From Trichostrongylus colubriformis (lineage: Eukaryota > Nematoda > Chromadorea > Rhabditida > Trichostrongylidae), in assembly GCA_963978905.1 (NCBI GenBank), contig OZ022257.1, positions 42,170,203 through 42,234,202 of the forward strand: a stretch of 64,000 bases of DNA, read 5' to 3'. This document shows positions 24,291 to 37,587 of this stretch, piece by piece (the stretch's first letter is position 1; the number at the start of each line of letters is the position of its first letter). The position numbers were made by a program, and so were the translations under genes. The notes beneath the pieces are model-generated. The model was not told the DNA's origin. It saw nothing but the letters and a program-made list of their open reading frames with translations, and did not search any database.

Positions 24291-25317
24291 ATTCCAACAT
24301 GGAATTTATTGACGTCGAAGCCTAATATTTCATACTTTTAGGGTTGAATATTGCACGCTTGAAATTAAGGAAAAGTGATTGCCGATAAACAAAAGTGATG
24401 ATGAGAGGCTTCGTGATCTAGAATACCGATGTTTTTCACTAACAGTATACAGCAAGAATACACTTCTGTCAGTTATGTGAAGCCAACGCTGTACTTCAGC
24501 TACAGTACAAAGGACTAGTCAAAACCGAATGAGCCTCTCGTAGAGAAAAAGCGGAAAGCAAGCTGCTACATTCAATCCTCGATTAAACCAGCCCAGAAGC
24601 GGTATAAACGGACACGAGCAATATAGAGAATACAACGTGAGATTCACGATGGAACGTAATTCGGGGTCAAATAGGGTCAAGACAATTTCACCTATACACC
24701 CCACCCTCAGAGTGTGCCTAGCTTTCTCGCTTTCCACTTAATTACATCACATGGTTTCCTCAAGCAAAACTTTCCACTGAAAGTGAGATAGCTAACCTCA
24801 CAGATTTTTTCAATACACAAATCGAGGGCATTTTCCAAAATTTTTGAAAAGTAGTTATAACTTGCGGGTGAATGTGTAAGAAGTATACTGGGACCACTTT
24901 CACTTGATTTTCGGCTATTTCAGGGTGTAGACCCATATGTCAGCACCAAATAAAAGGGGTGTAGGTTGAGACCCACGAAATTTGATCTCAGCCTGCAATC
25001 CTCACATATTCTACAACGTTTACGAGGACCACCGCGATTGTTCCAATCTTCACCCCCAATAGAGAAGGTGCAGGAATTTATTTGGAGGACCTCAACATTT
25101 TTGGCAAGTTTGTTGGAGGCAGCTTGCGTCACGTATTCTACATCACGTATTCTCCATATCCAGCATTGTCTCTCTGCTTCCGGGTTCTTTTATAGCGGTG
25201 ATGGTTGGTACACACGGTCGGTAAGGTCGCCACGTTAGGCGGTGACCATGCCCATCCCTTTAATGTACTCCCTGTAACAGAATTCCACGTTTTTAACCTT
25301 CTTTACCTTTAATGGGA
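24291..25317. other. intergenic; possible 3' end of the anoctamin gene not located
   Basis: The minus strand downstream of the last identified anoctamin exon should carry the terminal exon or exons. I read this stretch in reverse complement and found no match to the final transmembrane helix or tail, so that exon lies in a form I could not recognise or further on. Confidence 0.4.
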
Positions 25318-25545
25318 CATAGGTGGTACAATGACAGATGGCGCTTATCAAACTCGCATGGTGCGAGGATCAAATCCGGCATCAATCCCTACCAACACCA
25401 ACAGAGCCTTCCGTCCCTTCGGGGAAGGTGAATTGGTACCAGAATTTTCTAAACGGTAAAATACCTGTACATCGACTGGTCCCTGCAAGTCAATGTACAG
25501 GGATGGCATTAATCTGTTACCACGATTCCGAATACAACTAGAATG
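25318..25545 (+). mobile_element. tRNA-like SINE, copy 4
   Basis: Degenerate head GGTGGTACAATGACAG with a B-box-like GAGGATCAAATCC. The body GAATTGGTACCAGAATTTTC and ACATCGACTGGTCCCTGCAA match copies 2 and 3. It lies just downstream of the last anoctamin exon found, on the opposite strand. Confidence 0.62.
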
Positions 25546-25600
25546 TAAGTTTTAGAAAAAGAAATGTAATTAGAATGTGAAAACTGAAAACTTTGTTCAC

Positions 25601-28600
25601 CTCAAAAATGACGACGAACAATAGCCGAGCAGCTAACACCTTCCACCAAACCATCGAGTAGCCTAGGTCATCATCACACGCTTCCGGTCCATACACTGTC
25701 GATCTCTCTGACATCAAAGAACATGGCGATCGACGAAATCCGCGATACCTCAAGAATAAAAATTTATGAACGGAACGCAAGGAACAGATCTCGGATTCAC
25801 CGAGATACATTTAATAAAGTGCCAAACAATTTGGGCCATGTTTTCGCTAAGAAAAAGCATCTGTACTGGAAATTCGAAAGATTGATAAAAAATTAAGAGA
25901 TTAGAAAATCAAGGAAATGTCAAATCAAAAAATATATCAATTTAAAGATGCATGAATCACTTCCTTTGATTTTTGCAGCCATTCCTCATTTTCTGACAGT
26001 TTGGCGATACCATATCGATAAAACTGTGCCACTGTCTGGGCGTTAAAATCACCAACCTATTTTCACACTTTCCGACTCAAATCGTTAGGAAATGGCGTGC
26101 TGTTGTCCCTCACTCAAAACCGTTCCATCATCATTTTGTATACTCAAGTGTATATTTTTACCGGGGTCTTACTCTAGAGAGATGAGGGCTTTCCTCTAGA
26201 TTGAGTCTTAGGCTAAAAACCTAAGCCAGAAAAGCGCTGGACGCCGTGCTCCGTGTAGTGGCCCTCCCCCACAACTAGGTTAAGTGTTAGGAGACAGTAA
26301 AACGTATAAAAGGATAAGTTGATACAGATACACAGCTCAAATACGTTGAAGCAAAACGTTGCCCTAATCATAAACGGACGACTCGGGCGCGAGTGTTGTG
26401 AGCGCGATGCCGCAACGCGATTTTCCTGTCCTAATGGCATAACCCACTGGGTAAAAGCCGCCCAAGACCGTCAAAAATGGCGGGAAGGGTGTGCTCGTCG
26501 CTGAGGATTTTCGCCTGACACAACGAACATCCAAATATCCAAGTGAGCACACAGCAGAAGAACCGCATGTCGAAAATGCAATTTTAAGTGCCTCACTGGT
26601 TAAGCACTATTGAAAGCAAAATCATTAAAAAGTGAAAATTGAAAGATTTTTTGGGCAAAAGTCGGTACTGTCGAGGGTGACAGGTTTGAAGCAAAACTTA
26701 CAATTGTTAACCTTTTTTCATCAGTAAATGCACTGACCGAAATTAAGCTTATCACCTAGTATCTTCAACTTACCGGCACTGGGTAACGTTGCTGAATTGC
26801 GATGACTTCATATTAAAATCGGTAGCATCAAAATAAGAAAGGGATGAATTCACGTAGCCAATCATCGAACTATTCGCGAGAAAGTACATCGTCCTTGGGA
26901 TAAAATCTGACGTGAACGCTATTACAAGTGCCTGAAAATGAATCCTCTGACATGAAACGGGACAATGAACTCAGTGGACTCTCACAACACGTTCAAGGGG
27001 TGCAATTCAAAGGGTGAAATATGGGAAAAGAGTCAAAAGTCGCAAACAACTATGTGGTGGAAAAGAGCCAGGAACAACACAGTAGCCACCCAGAGAGTAG
27101 CTGTCGTGAAGCTTGTTATGGCGTTGACAAACTCACGTTGATTGGAACGGTGAACTTGCTAATCATATCCAATATATTCAACCATACACCGATGTTCTTT
27201 GCCTGCAATACAAAACAGGTTCCATCTATGAAGTAAAGATAGCGCCAAAAGTAAAAGATAAAACCATGACTCACCTGAGCAGGAACAGGTTTCTGAATAG
27301 TTAGAAGGAATTTGTATGCGTCAAGTCGAATTTCAAAAATATTATTAAGAACAGCAAACAGTGGAGCTAGCGGGAATGCTGCCACAAATAACGTCACGAA
27401 TCCGAATTGTAGCACTTCAAACAATAGGAAGGAGTAATTTATAAGAAGCATAACTGTAGACAATATTCTAAGACATGATGACACTTACCCATCTCCAAAT
27501 ATTCGTCGAATAGGAATTGATCGTATGTTGGGTTCAGATAATAGTCAGCTTCCCATCTTTCCATGTTACGACCGGTTTTCTTTACAAGTCAGAATTACAT
27601 AACGTTCTTATAAAAATCCAACCATGTATGAAGCCACAGCTGCATTAAAAGATAAAAGAACACAAGTAATACAAATTGAACCTTGCTTGTCTCTTCGCAT
27701 AATCGTTGCATACGCTGCTCTTTGGTTTCAATGATTGGAGCCATCAACTGCCATCGTCTCAGTAATTTCATGAAATTTCTAAAATTCACTATGTACAGAC
27801 TGGTAATTGAGAAAAACTTCTACATTCCGAAAAAATGGAAACTCACGGATAAGCAAATTCTACAAGACCCGAGACGAATTGCTTTCCACACATGATGATA
27901 GCAAGTTGAATCACTAGTTCGACGAAGCAACCAGCTGGATCGCAACCCTATAACGACACCAGTCAAATCGAAGACGAGTAACTGGGCCTAATGGAGAGGA
28001 ATCACATAGGTGAACCCATCTCTGACGCGACACTTTCAGCATTTAAGAGTACAGCGACCATATTCAAGGCTAAAATTGAAAAGTTACAAAATATTATAAC
28101 ACCACTTCTGCAAGCGAACACTCCTGCAGGTACACGGTCGAGTGCAAATGGGCTTCCTTGATATTGACTACACTGGTAGAGCCTATTCCTCATATTCTAT
28201 TCTCAATCCTTCAAAATTGTGCAATTTTGATGGATGGCCCATGGCTCGGTAAAATTTCGTCTTAGCTGCTCTCACCCATTGACGAGATCCATTACCCATT
28301 TCCGGCCTTCTGCGCAAAAAAATGACTTGGCGGATATTGATCGATAATCTATAGTTTTCCGTGCAATATAATCACCTCTGATTATTTTCCAATAGTCGCT
28401 TGCTTCTCTCTAGGATCCTCTCTGCCCCCACATCACGGCACACCGTGTCACGCTTTTTTACATTGGCTTCGCCTATCTTCAGCGGACCCGTTCCCGCTGG
28501 CAACATCCGCCATCTCACTGTTATTCATTTTCAGGATTTCTACTCAGGCTTCGTCCTCCCCTCATGTTGTCCTTACGTACGGGCGATTTCAGATGAGAAT

Positions 28601-31600
28601 TACAAAGTTCTCAGCCTGAGCACCGATATTTCATTGCCACAAATGACTCTACACAACCTCTACAAGTCGTTCTCCATGTAATGCCGAATTCCGTGACAGA
28701 CAGACCAACAGACAGACAGACAGACAGACAGGCGAACAGTCCTATACATAGTAGGGATGGCTTTTCTTTTCCAGATAGGATCTCTATCCCACTCAGTTTA
28801 CTTTGTTGCAATTACTGATAGGTACACCCAGACATAAGAAAAGAATCAGATAGACTCATAGATTACAGAATTTTGAAAGGTAGCTGAATTCCCACAAAAA
28901 TGGAAAGAGTAAGACTTAAAAAATGCAATGAGAGGACCAATAAACGAAGAAAAAAGAAGAGTGACCGAAAGAGGAAAAGAATACCTCGAGTCGATAGCCT
29001 GCGATTTTCACATTCCCGTCGTTGTCTCTAGTGCCAGGTAGCTGCGACAAGCTAAAAGGAACTGTTAAGGGACCATTTGTTGCTCCAGCTTTCCTTGGAA
29101 TTGTATTAGATACGCTTTCAACTTACACTCCTTTGAAGAAAGCAACGTAAAACAAGGATGAATAGTAATTGGCGAATTGAAATAGAAACACTTTGAAAGT
29201 GTAGCTATTGTCGAAATCAGCTTGAGTTCTGGGACACTCCCAACGAGTCAGCCGATGTGCAAGAGCATTATAGAACTACAATAAGAATAACTGAAAGGGA
29301 AATAGCTACTATTATAGGAACTTACATAGTTCATACACAAGATAATCGACAGATTAATGGAAGCAGCGGTACTGGAAACTATGAGAAAAGCGTACGAATC
29401 AACGGTTGGATTATCCATCTAAATCACCAAGCAGCTGAGAAATATGTAACTAATTGATAGATGTTTTAAGAGGAAAGGTTGATCAAATAATCTTACACTG
29501 GCCAACAGACGCATACAGATCACTCGATAAACGACCATTCCGAAGACTACCGCAAGAACGAGACACATCTAAAACGACACGAAAATCAATGACAATGATT
29601 AATGTATGAACCTCAGAAGAGAAAATCCAAGAAATACCACGAACAAAGAAAAGAACAGTGATTCCTCCCGCACAAAAATTGGCAACTTTTTTCTTTCCGG
29701 ATAAATACGGCTCTTCTTTCTGTGTTACTGGGTTAAATCGCTTGGTCTTCACACGAAATTGGAAGTCTGGACGAACTGTGTCCTATAATGAAAAGCTGCC
29801 AAAGCTACAAGTACGAAGAATGATATAAACTTTTTCTTTTTCGGGATAAAGCCAAATTTATTCCTCCTAGAGTGCGACCACACACAAGCGACACGGTCTA
29901 TCAAGGTCTGGTGCTTTCAGACACAAAATTTCGGCCAGCTTAGACAAGACATAAACAGAATGTCCCATCCATTCTTACCAGTTGCAGAGGAAAATGACGA
30001 GGGAATCAGTAAGGGGTACTGCTGTAACAAAAAATTGAAGCAAGTGTAATAAGAGCATCGTACCTCTTCTACCACCAAATCCAGCAGCCCCCACTTCCAC
30101 GCTATTTCTGCATGGTATCGCTTCCAACCTTCGAGGAAGAACGTCGCCCAAACACTCATGAGAGCAGCGAATATCACGGTAACACCGTTATCGAAGAGAT
30201 ATGACATCTACAATGCGTGAAGGTGGTGTGGGAAAAGTTACGCGGATAGATGAAATTTACCTTTGCATAGAGACAACTGTTATTGAGAAGTTGGAAGTCA
30301 CAATAGTTTTCACACTGGGGGCATACAATGGTATTTGCTCCAACACCATCTTTGCCACAAATGTCGTTGCTGGAAAGAACAATATTTCACAGATTTCAAT
30401 ACCTCTGGACATATTAGACTTCTGACAGTGTTGCTTAGTCACAGCTACCCTACCTACTCGAATGCAACAATCGTAAAGGGGTTGAATTTTTGTGATTCTC
30501 GACTTGGCAACAAACTTGTACCAGTGGGCTGTTCGAATATCACATGCGTTTCACGCCAAACCCCTTGCAATCACCTCACAAGCGGACATCACACACGGGT
30601 GGCACAAAAGCACATGGTGCCAGAGCTGCAAGTGCTGGCGATTACAGACAATAGGAATTTCGGATGAAGCATGAATATAATTGCTTTTAAAGTTGTAAAG
30701 AGACCGCTCCAGTTAAAATGGTCCATCGTTTCCCTCAGCTTTTGCAACACTCAAGTAGTGGTGTCTTTGTTTACTTTTTTGCTTACCCTACGGGTTTTTA
30801 CCGCTACAAAAATGTCGACAACCTTGAAGGTGAGCCTCACACGCCGATGTGCTACCATTTACTGTACGAAATTGTAGGAATCAGTTCTTCAAAGAATTCA
30901 AACATGGGTTTCATGCGAATCATCAACCCTTGACATCCTCACGTCTTAAATTATAAAAAAACAGAAGTAACAAAGTAATCAAGCTGACATAGTAGTAATA
31001 TTCACCTGACCACATCCTCGGATATATTCCAGATTCCAAACATCACTGTTAAGATACCCAGAAGTGCTGCTGCATATAAAGATTTTGTATAATATCCCAG
31101 CCAAGCAAAGTAAAAGGCAACTTTGGTGCCAAAGTATCGCCTACAAAAAAAACTATACATCACGGAGAAATATCTCACATCTATATACAAAAGCATTGTC
31201 ATTCGAAGGATAGAAGCATGCTGCTCATAGTCATGCCGTGTACTCATAAAAAGCAAAATCAGAGCTTCATAGCAGTAGGCTATTATAGGAGACTTTGAAT
31301 TCCTCTACAAATTTTGAGAAAATTCAGTTACGGGACTGGAACTTCGATGATGCATTGGGAGCGCATGAGCCAACACTTCGCGTCTCATGGCATGCGTTAT
31401 GTATTGGAAGGCATCGGAATAAGTGAAAATTAACTCAAAGACAACCGCGTGCTACACGTGGCTCCACATTAGATTCAGAATACATTTTTATTTCGTACCC
31501 TGGTTGAAAGTAGCCGGAAATGTATTCGGATATGGAGAGAGATATCTCTCTGGTACTATGTTACACTGAGAGGTAAGCTGGGTCTCGAAAAGATTCAACG

Positions 31601-34600
31601 CTGGCACTGGTTTTACTATTACTAACCAGCCAATAGTCGCGTATCACCTTCAGAAAGCTGTGAGAATAGTTGGCCCCATCAAAATCACTTCTTTTTTTTG
31701 GAAGTCGTGTGGAAGTGTGAAATCACGTGTTATTGCTTCCGATAACACTCAGACAGGAATGGCACTGTTTCCATATCGAGAAACATTTTCTGACCCTCTT
31801 TTTCAAACTTTAACGAAATCACAATTCCACATGAACTGAAAAAAGGCCCACGAAGTTCCCAGCGGCCACGTGCTACACTGCTGTGGCAGGACTTGAAGAA
31901 TGGATAAATTGTATGGCACATATAAGGCAAGCAAAATAGAAGCAAAAAAAAAAGTAGAAAAAAAGAAGTAAAAGCAGAATAGGCTCAGTCCGTTATGTGA
32001 TAAACAGGCGAAATAAAGTGATAATTAAGAAACTAATTGAAGTATAGAATATGAAGTAGTGAAATATAGAGATAATTAAAGAATCGTGCACGGAAAAATG
32101 AATTACTCTGTTACCCATATGTTTATGTTGTACATGCTTAATAGAGGCGCGAAATAGTGAGAATCCGACAAAGATACAGCTCCTCAAGATGGTTGCCTAG
32201 AAGCGAGGCCTCCAAGTTCAGTGTCCACATCGTCATCTTTCGAAGTCGGAGACGCTGGGAAGAGAAAATCGTGTAAACAGTCCCACTCGCCGTGCCCATC
32301 TGCGTCGGAAAACGGGACAGGGCACTTACTTAAAGGCTCCGCCCCCTCGGCCGCCACTTTCAGGAGCTGTATCATTGTCGGATTCGCACTTTTTCGCGTG
32401 TAACTTTGCATGCGGACCTCACTAAGCAAATACAACATAAAGGAAACTATAAAGAAACTATAACTGTAGAGGAACTCATTTTTCCGCGCACGATCCTATT
32501 GATAAATTATCTGAAGTATTTGAAGAACAATGAAAACAACAGACTTTATGCAGTCCAGTGGCTGGTACTTCAAGATATTCCTATACGACACCCAGTGATT
32601 GTATAGCAGTTCTCTCTGAGACAATTCATGTCCTCTTGGTAATCGTTCTCGTATTCCCTGAACAAGTACTATGTATGCATGGTATGAGATGCAGGAGTCA
32701 TACATATAGAGAGAAAGAGAGAGAATGGGGAAAGCTCATTATCTACTTGATAGCGGCCATTTTTGATGAGGCCGAATCATTCGAGAAGGTCGTACCTGAT
32801 GTAGAGGATAAGCGGCATTGTATACTCCCTGAGCTAACAGTCGCTCGATGCCGAAACGGTATTGCGACGTCCGTTTTCTATCTGTCGATGCACTATCGTA
32901 ATGAGCCCTAGTGAGTAAATCGAAAACCATCCGTGATCTCTCCGCGTTTGGAAATAGAATATCCGGTCGATCCCAGTTAACAAATCTAAAAATGTGGAAT
33001 GCAAAAAATGGAAAGGGAAAAGAAACGATGAGAAAATTGGAAGGTGTTGCTACAAAAATCTAAATGATCAAAGTGTTCGCTCAAAAACTGACTGTTGCCT
33101 ACGATCACTCGAGTAAGGTGCGGTGAAAAAATCCGGCTCTTCCAGAACCTTTTTCACACTCGCGTCAAAATCAAATATACCAACCCGTGAAAGAATACTG
33201 TCCACAAAACCAGGAAGTGATGTTCTGTCCTGAATGCAAACGAATCATATAGCCCCAAAAGAAGAGCCCACATTAGTACAAGTAATCAGTGGCAAATCAG
33301 TATAATCTTCTTCTTTGTACAAGAGACGAATCGTTATGGAAAGTACGGCACGAACCGGGAAGACTACGTCGCTCTGCCTCACAGGAAGTTTCACAGAAAA
33401 AAGTTGTGCCTGCTTCTCAAGAACAGCAAAGGGCGCATGCAGCAAAACAAATCGTGTGCGGCCGAGCTGAAAATTCAAATGCAAGACAGGAAAATATTCA
33501 AAATGACCTTTGATATCAGCAATGCCACATGCTCTTCTGAAGACCCTTGGTGTATTCATACACAGGTTTTTTGTCTGGTTACGGTAATACCTATAGTAAT
33601 GCTACACCAACATCAACTCAAGATTCAGCGCAAGACGTAGCAGCAATTTTGTTACTAACATTTATGAGCAAAAATCGTGACTCACAAAAGTCTCAAGAGG
33701 ATATAGAAAAATGCCCAGAGCAAGAAATGTCACCCAATTTCTAGATCAGGGCCGCAGGTCGTTAGTAAAATCTTCACTTTCACGAGTGGAAATAATCTGA
33801 GCGAGGGTAAATTTTGAGGATTAACTGCAGAGCACCAAAGCTTGTGCGGCCACTGTTGCGACGCTAGAGTAGACATCGGTCTCGGTTATCCCCTAACGAG
33901 CTAGCAAAACCAGCCCGTATGTAATCCTACGCCTATCGTAAGAGCCATTTCTTCTTTGCGATCTACCAGATACCTTTTGGAAATAAGGAAATTCTACGAG
34001 AAAATTTAATAAGAAGCGCACTGTTGAACCTACCGTAGGTGAAATACTAACACGCTCGATTTGCAAACCCATTCGTTGAAGATTCAATTCATAATTGAAT
34101 CTTCTAATACGTTTCTTCTCCGAAGAGCTTCTCGGCGACGTTGGACTATCTCTGTCCTGAAGAAAAGATTACACCACCGAACACAGCCTGCTCAAACATA
34201 AACCAATCAGGAACTTCCGTATTTTTGCCGATTGGTGAGGAGGCGTGAGATCCTTTCGGATCCGTGAAAAGTCATTACTCCAAAAACCTTCGAATTTCCC
34301 TCTAAGATATGAACTTCCTACGTCGTCATCTTCATCTGCATCGATTTCCTCCGAAGGGGGAGTCTCGCCATTCACTGATCCATTGATGCTATCATCCTCA
34401 TAGGCAAGCACATAGTCTATCTGACATGTTAACGTTCGTTGACTTGATTTGCTGAAGAGAAGATGAAAATGAATCAGTGCACTCACCTGTCGTTTCCCAT
34501 CAGAAAAATAACAGTTTTTGTCCCATTCCAGTGCAAAAAAGTCTTTCATCTCCTTGGATTGATACTGAAGGACTAAGATTTTCATTAAAAAGACAAAACC

Positions 34601-34979
34601 GTACAAGCAAGCCATTGTTTTCATTAACAGAAAGAAAGACCAGCCAAAAAGGAAATAACAGAATAGATAACAACAGAAAAGCCGGATGCTTCACTATCGA
34701 ACGCCCACTTCATACTTCTTCTCCATAGAGTCCTCAAGAGGCATTGCGGCATAGCCAAGGTTCGCTCCGATGTCGCCAGTCATTTCCATGCAATCGCTCA
34801 CTTCTGGCTTATCATCAGACTTCTCTGCAAAGCGCATGCGCTATTCTATCACACAGCTTGAACCTAGCCCTATGAAACCAGGCTTTGGAATGGAACTGTC
34901 AGACATGTCAAAAAAAGCAAAGATGACGAACAGCCCTCATACCTTTCGAAGAGGAGTGTGTCCGGCCGTTGTTGGACAT
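25601..34979 (-). CDS. anoctamin (TMEM16) family channel/scramblase, 24 exons, 3' end missing
   Basis: Anoctamins are membrane proteins acting as calcium-activated chloride channels or lipid scramblases. I assembled this gene by eye. Exons: 34979-34943, 34824-34709, 34564-34487, 34420-34322, 34156-34034, 33466-33368, 33229-33099, 32985-32796, 32657-32545, 31140-31006, 30369-30261, 30207-30064, 29782-29645, 29568-29497, 29418-29326, 29275-29127, 29051-28985, 27947-27847, 27778-27682, 27579-27489, 27414-27275, 27202-27137, 26931-26774, 25748-25601. All phases agree and give 898 codons. The cytosolic dimerisation domain comes first ([42 protein letters not shown]). Then follow [20 protein letters not shown] (TM1), a cysteine loop [69 protein letters not shown] and [13 protein letters not shown] with calcium-site acidic residues, and [16 protein letters not shown]. 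The last helix and tail are not found. The exon 4 end is the least certain join. Closest known nematode genes would be anoh-1/anoh-2. Confidence 0.93.
28640..28757 (-). repeat. partial copy of the dispersed duplicated repeat, with CTGT microsatellite
   Basis: In reverse complement it reads CCCTACTATGTATAGG, a run of CTGT units (forward AGAC, about 28695-28732), then GGCATTACATGGAGAAC, collinear with the first ~100 bp of the copies at 3597 and 5667. It sits in the 1-kb anoctamin intron between exons 17 and 18. Confidence 0.6.
32148..32398. mobile_element. MITE inside an anoctamin intron
   Basis: A 251-bp segment with ~37-bp terminal inverted repeats differing at a few positions: left CGCGAAATAGTGAGAATCCG, and right the inverse ending GGATTCGCACTTTTTCGCG. 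The interior is GC-richer than the flanks and open on both strands (84 codons minus), which I take as composition. No clear target duplication. It lies in the 1.4-kb intron between exons 9 and 10. Confidence 0.7.
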
Positions 34980-34983
34980 CTGA

Positions 34984-34991
34984 TCTGAAAG
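34984..34991 (-). promoter_or_regulatory. probable trans-splice acceptor of the anoctamin gene
   Basis: On the minus strand TTTCAG (34990-34985) lies only five bases before the start codon at 34979, with no upstream exon in frame. In nematodes this arrangement is typical of spliced-leader addition at the mRNA 5' end. Supported by position and consensus only. Confidence 0.5.
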
Positions 34992-37587
34992 TCTTAGATG
35001 AAAATTGAATTTGTAAGAAAATCGTGAAAATAGTTAATGTGATGTAGCCTGAAGAACCGTAGACACTACGAGTTCACGCGTAACGTGTCGCTAGTCGCGG
35101 CATAGGAGTTTAATGAAAAAGAATCAACGGTTTGCTTATAGAAGGAGGGAAAACTCGTTTAAAATTCCACAAAGCACCAGCTGAATATTACCAGCCAAAT
35201 TACAAATTCTGATGAACGGAAAGAAAAGTTGAAATAGGAGCAAAATCGGAGGTGCCGCGGAATCTGATGACATAAAAATTGTCCTTTGATGTGGTGAACC
35301 ATCAAGCATCAGCTATGAAGTGATCCAGCTATGTAAATACGAGGCCTACACCTTTATGAAGATGAAACAAAAACTGCAAGAAAGTGCACTAAGGCGATTA
35401 GCCTATCAGCAAACAGTATGAACAGCTTTGAAACACCAAATGTTCACGCATTTCAGTCAACACTTCAATGTTGAACGGAGTGGCTTCAGAAATAACTGGG
35501 CAGCCTGCATTACAATATGACTTTCACCATGAGAATGAGAAACCCGCGAAGAAATTCTCAGGAGTAACAACCATAATCCGAGCGTTTCGAGTCAATCATT
35601 GGCATCGTTTTGAAGGCGGATTCCAAGACTGTCTTGGGTAGGTTAAAGCGCTACATCATGAAATAAGTGGTGGGAAATACTCCAACAAGCAGAACTCAAA
35701 AAAAACTCATGAAAATGGCAGAAATCAAGACTTTTGGCATCTGGTCTTGTGCGAGTTCACCGCGTAACGATGAGCCTTTGATCCTGTTCCCGCTGGATGG
35801 TATCATGAGAAGCTTTGAGATATCATCACCTGTGTCCCCCTGTCGACGTTTCCTTTACTAAAATCCTTTCTTTATATATCTTATCACATAAATCGCAGGC
35901 TTCATCACCCACATCGATGCCACCGTGCCAGCGTCATGGCCAGGCCTGCCTAGCATGGCAGAGTCGCGCTGGCTTCTTTGTCTCTGCATACTCCACAAAT
36001 TCACCCTCACGCTTCGGTGAAGGTTCAGCCTGCCGAGGCCGAACTTCTTGACAATGGGGAGAGCGACTATACTTTAATATTCCTGGAATGGGCCTTTAAG
36101 TTATTCACCAGGATCAACTGGACGACATTCACTTCTCCTTAGCAGCCTTACTAGTGAGAGAAAAGAAGCGAAGACAGAATTTTCTAAAACGGCGATTTCA
36201 ATACACCCATAGCGTCAAATTCTCTTGTAGCGCAGAGCATGCGCAGATTTCAAGATGCTCTTCAATTCAGCGTAGAAAAAGAAGTAAATTACTGAGAGAA
36301 GTAATGCCTCATCAGCGGCGTTGAACGTGCCTAGGAGTTTCATCAGCAACAACGAGAGACTTCTGCAGCGACCAGTCAGTGCAGTGGATCGAGCGATTGA
36401 CCGTTACTTGGAACGGTGAGTATGAGTGTTCGTGTCCCGATTATGGCGAAATTTTGCGTCAGTTCTAGTTTTCATTTTTTCATTCCCATATGTCTCCTCT
36501 GCCGAGTGATTATGTTTTTGCTGTCAGCGTATCACTTTGACCTTGATTACGAACAACCAACAAATATGTTGATAAGATTTTTCTGGACTCGCAAGGGCCC
36601 GTAACGCTCGACTCGCGTTTTCATGGAGATGAGTGGAATATTCGTAAGCAGAAATTCAAACTACCCCTTTGCAGCACATTTCCAACCAAATTCAAATTTG
36701 ACCTCACCTTCGAGAAAAGGTTAGGCCATAGGTACATAGTCCCTTTTCTATATGTAAAGAAGAATAACGAATTTGATAAAAATCCGTGGACTACCGATAC
36801 GACTTCACCTACCAAGCATCAAACAAAGAAAGTAGTCAGAACTTCATGATACTTGGTCCCATCGTTCTCCCTTGAACGGTAGCCAGAGTTCTATCGATGC
36901 CCAGCTCAAAATTTCGAATCTGGGTTAAAATCTCGAATGGGCTAGAAATGCGTCCTCGAGTAGTTCAACCCCTGAGCACGAATATCATATTCGTTTCGCG
37001 CAAAAATACCTAGCTCATATGATATGGCACTGACACGCTCGAGAAATGGAACAGTCAAATCTGTTGAAAAACAATTATGGAGATTCGGTTATTGCACAGA
37101 TTCCTATACTACAACGTTTACGAACCCAGAAACTGAAAATCCAAGCTTTACAAAATTTGTCTTCAGTGGGGATCGATCCATCGACTTTTTTTGGCATAAA
37201 CAAGGCCCCTTTTAGGAAAAATGAGCGCTAGTTGAATCTTTCGTGCACATACTCATACGATGCACAAAAATGTTTTCAAATCTCGGCATTTCCTGAAATA
37301 AGTTCCTCCTTAGGAGCCCAGTTAGTTGAACGCAGAATAGGGACGAAGTTTAAGCATTCGAGCTGCTGGAACCTCATACGATCCTGCTCCAGCGCTATCC
37401 CTCACTTCTGCACCACTCACGCTCGGTGCCTCGTCGAGGATTCTCAACGAGGTGTATATTTGGGTTGGAAGGGACAGGGTGGTGTACTTATGGCTGAGAG
37501 CGCCATAATTCTCAAAATTTTCATAAGCTATTCCTCGACGGCCCGCCCCTTCAGACGAAAATTTTGAACCGATGAGGTGATCTCTTA
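34992..37587. other. upstream flank of the anoctamin gene, no further gene recognised
   Basis: Would contain the promoter of the minus-strand gene, but I see no distinctive core promoter element. ORFs are all under 85 codons until 37232. Confidence 0.4.

Noticed and set aside
25185..25200. TATAAAAG on the minus strand as a promoter
   Set aside because: No ORF or exon follows on that strand at a sensible distance; a single TATA-like octamer is weak evidence.
29123..29125. In-frame TAA after the anoctamin FFKGV segment, suggesting a pseudogene
   Set aside because: A GTAAGT donor directly before it and a TTCCTTTTAG acceptor 75 bases on give an in-phase intron and restore family-like spacing to the following GCDPAGC block.
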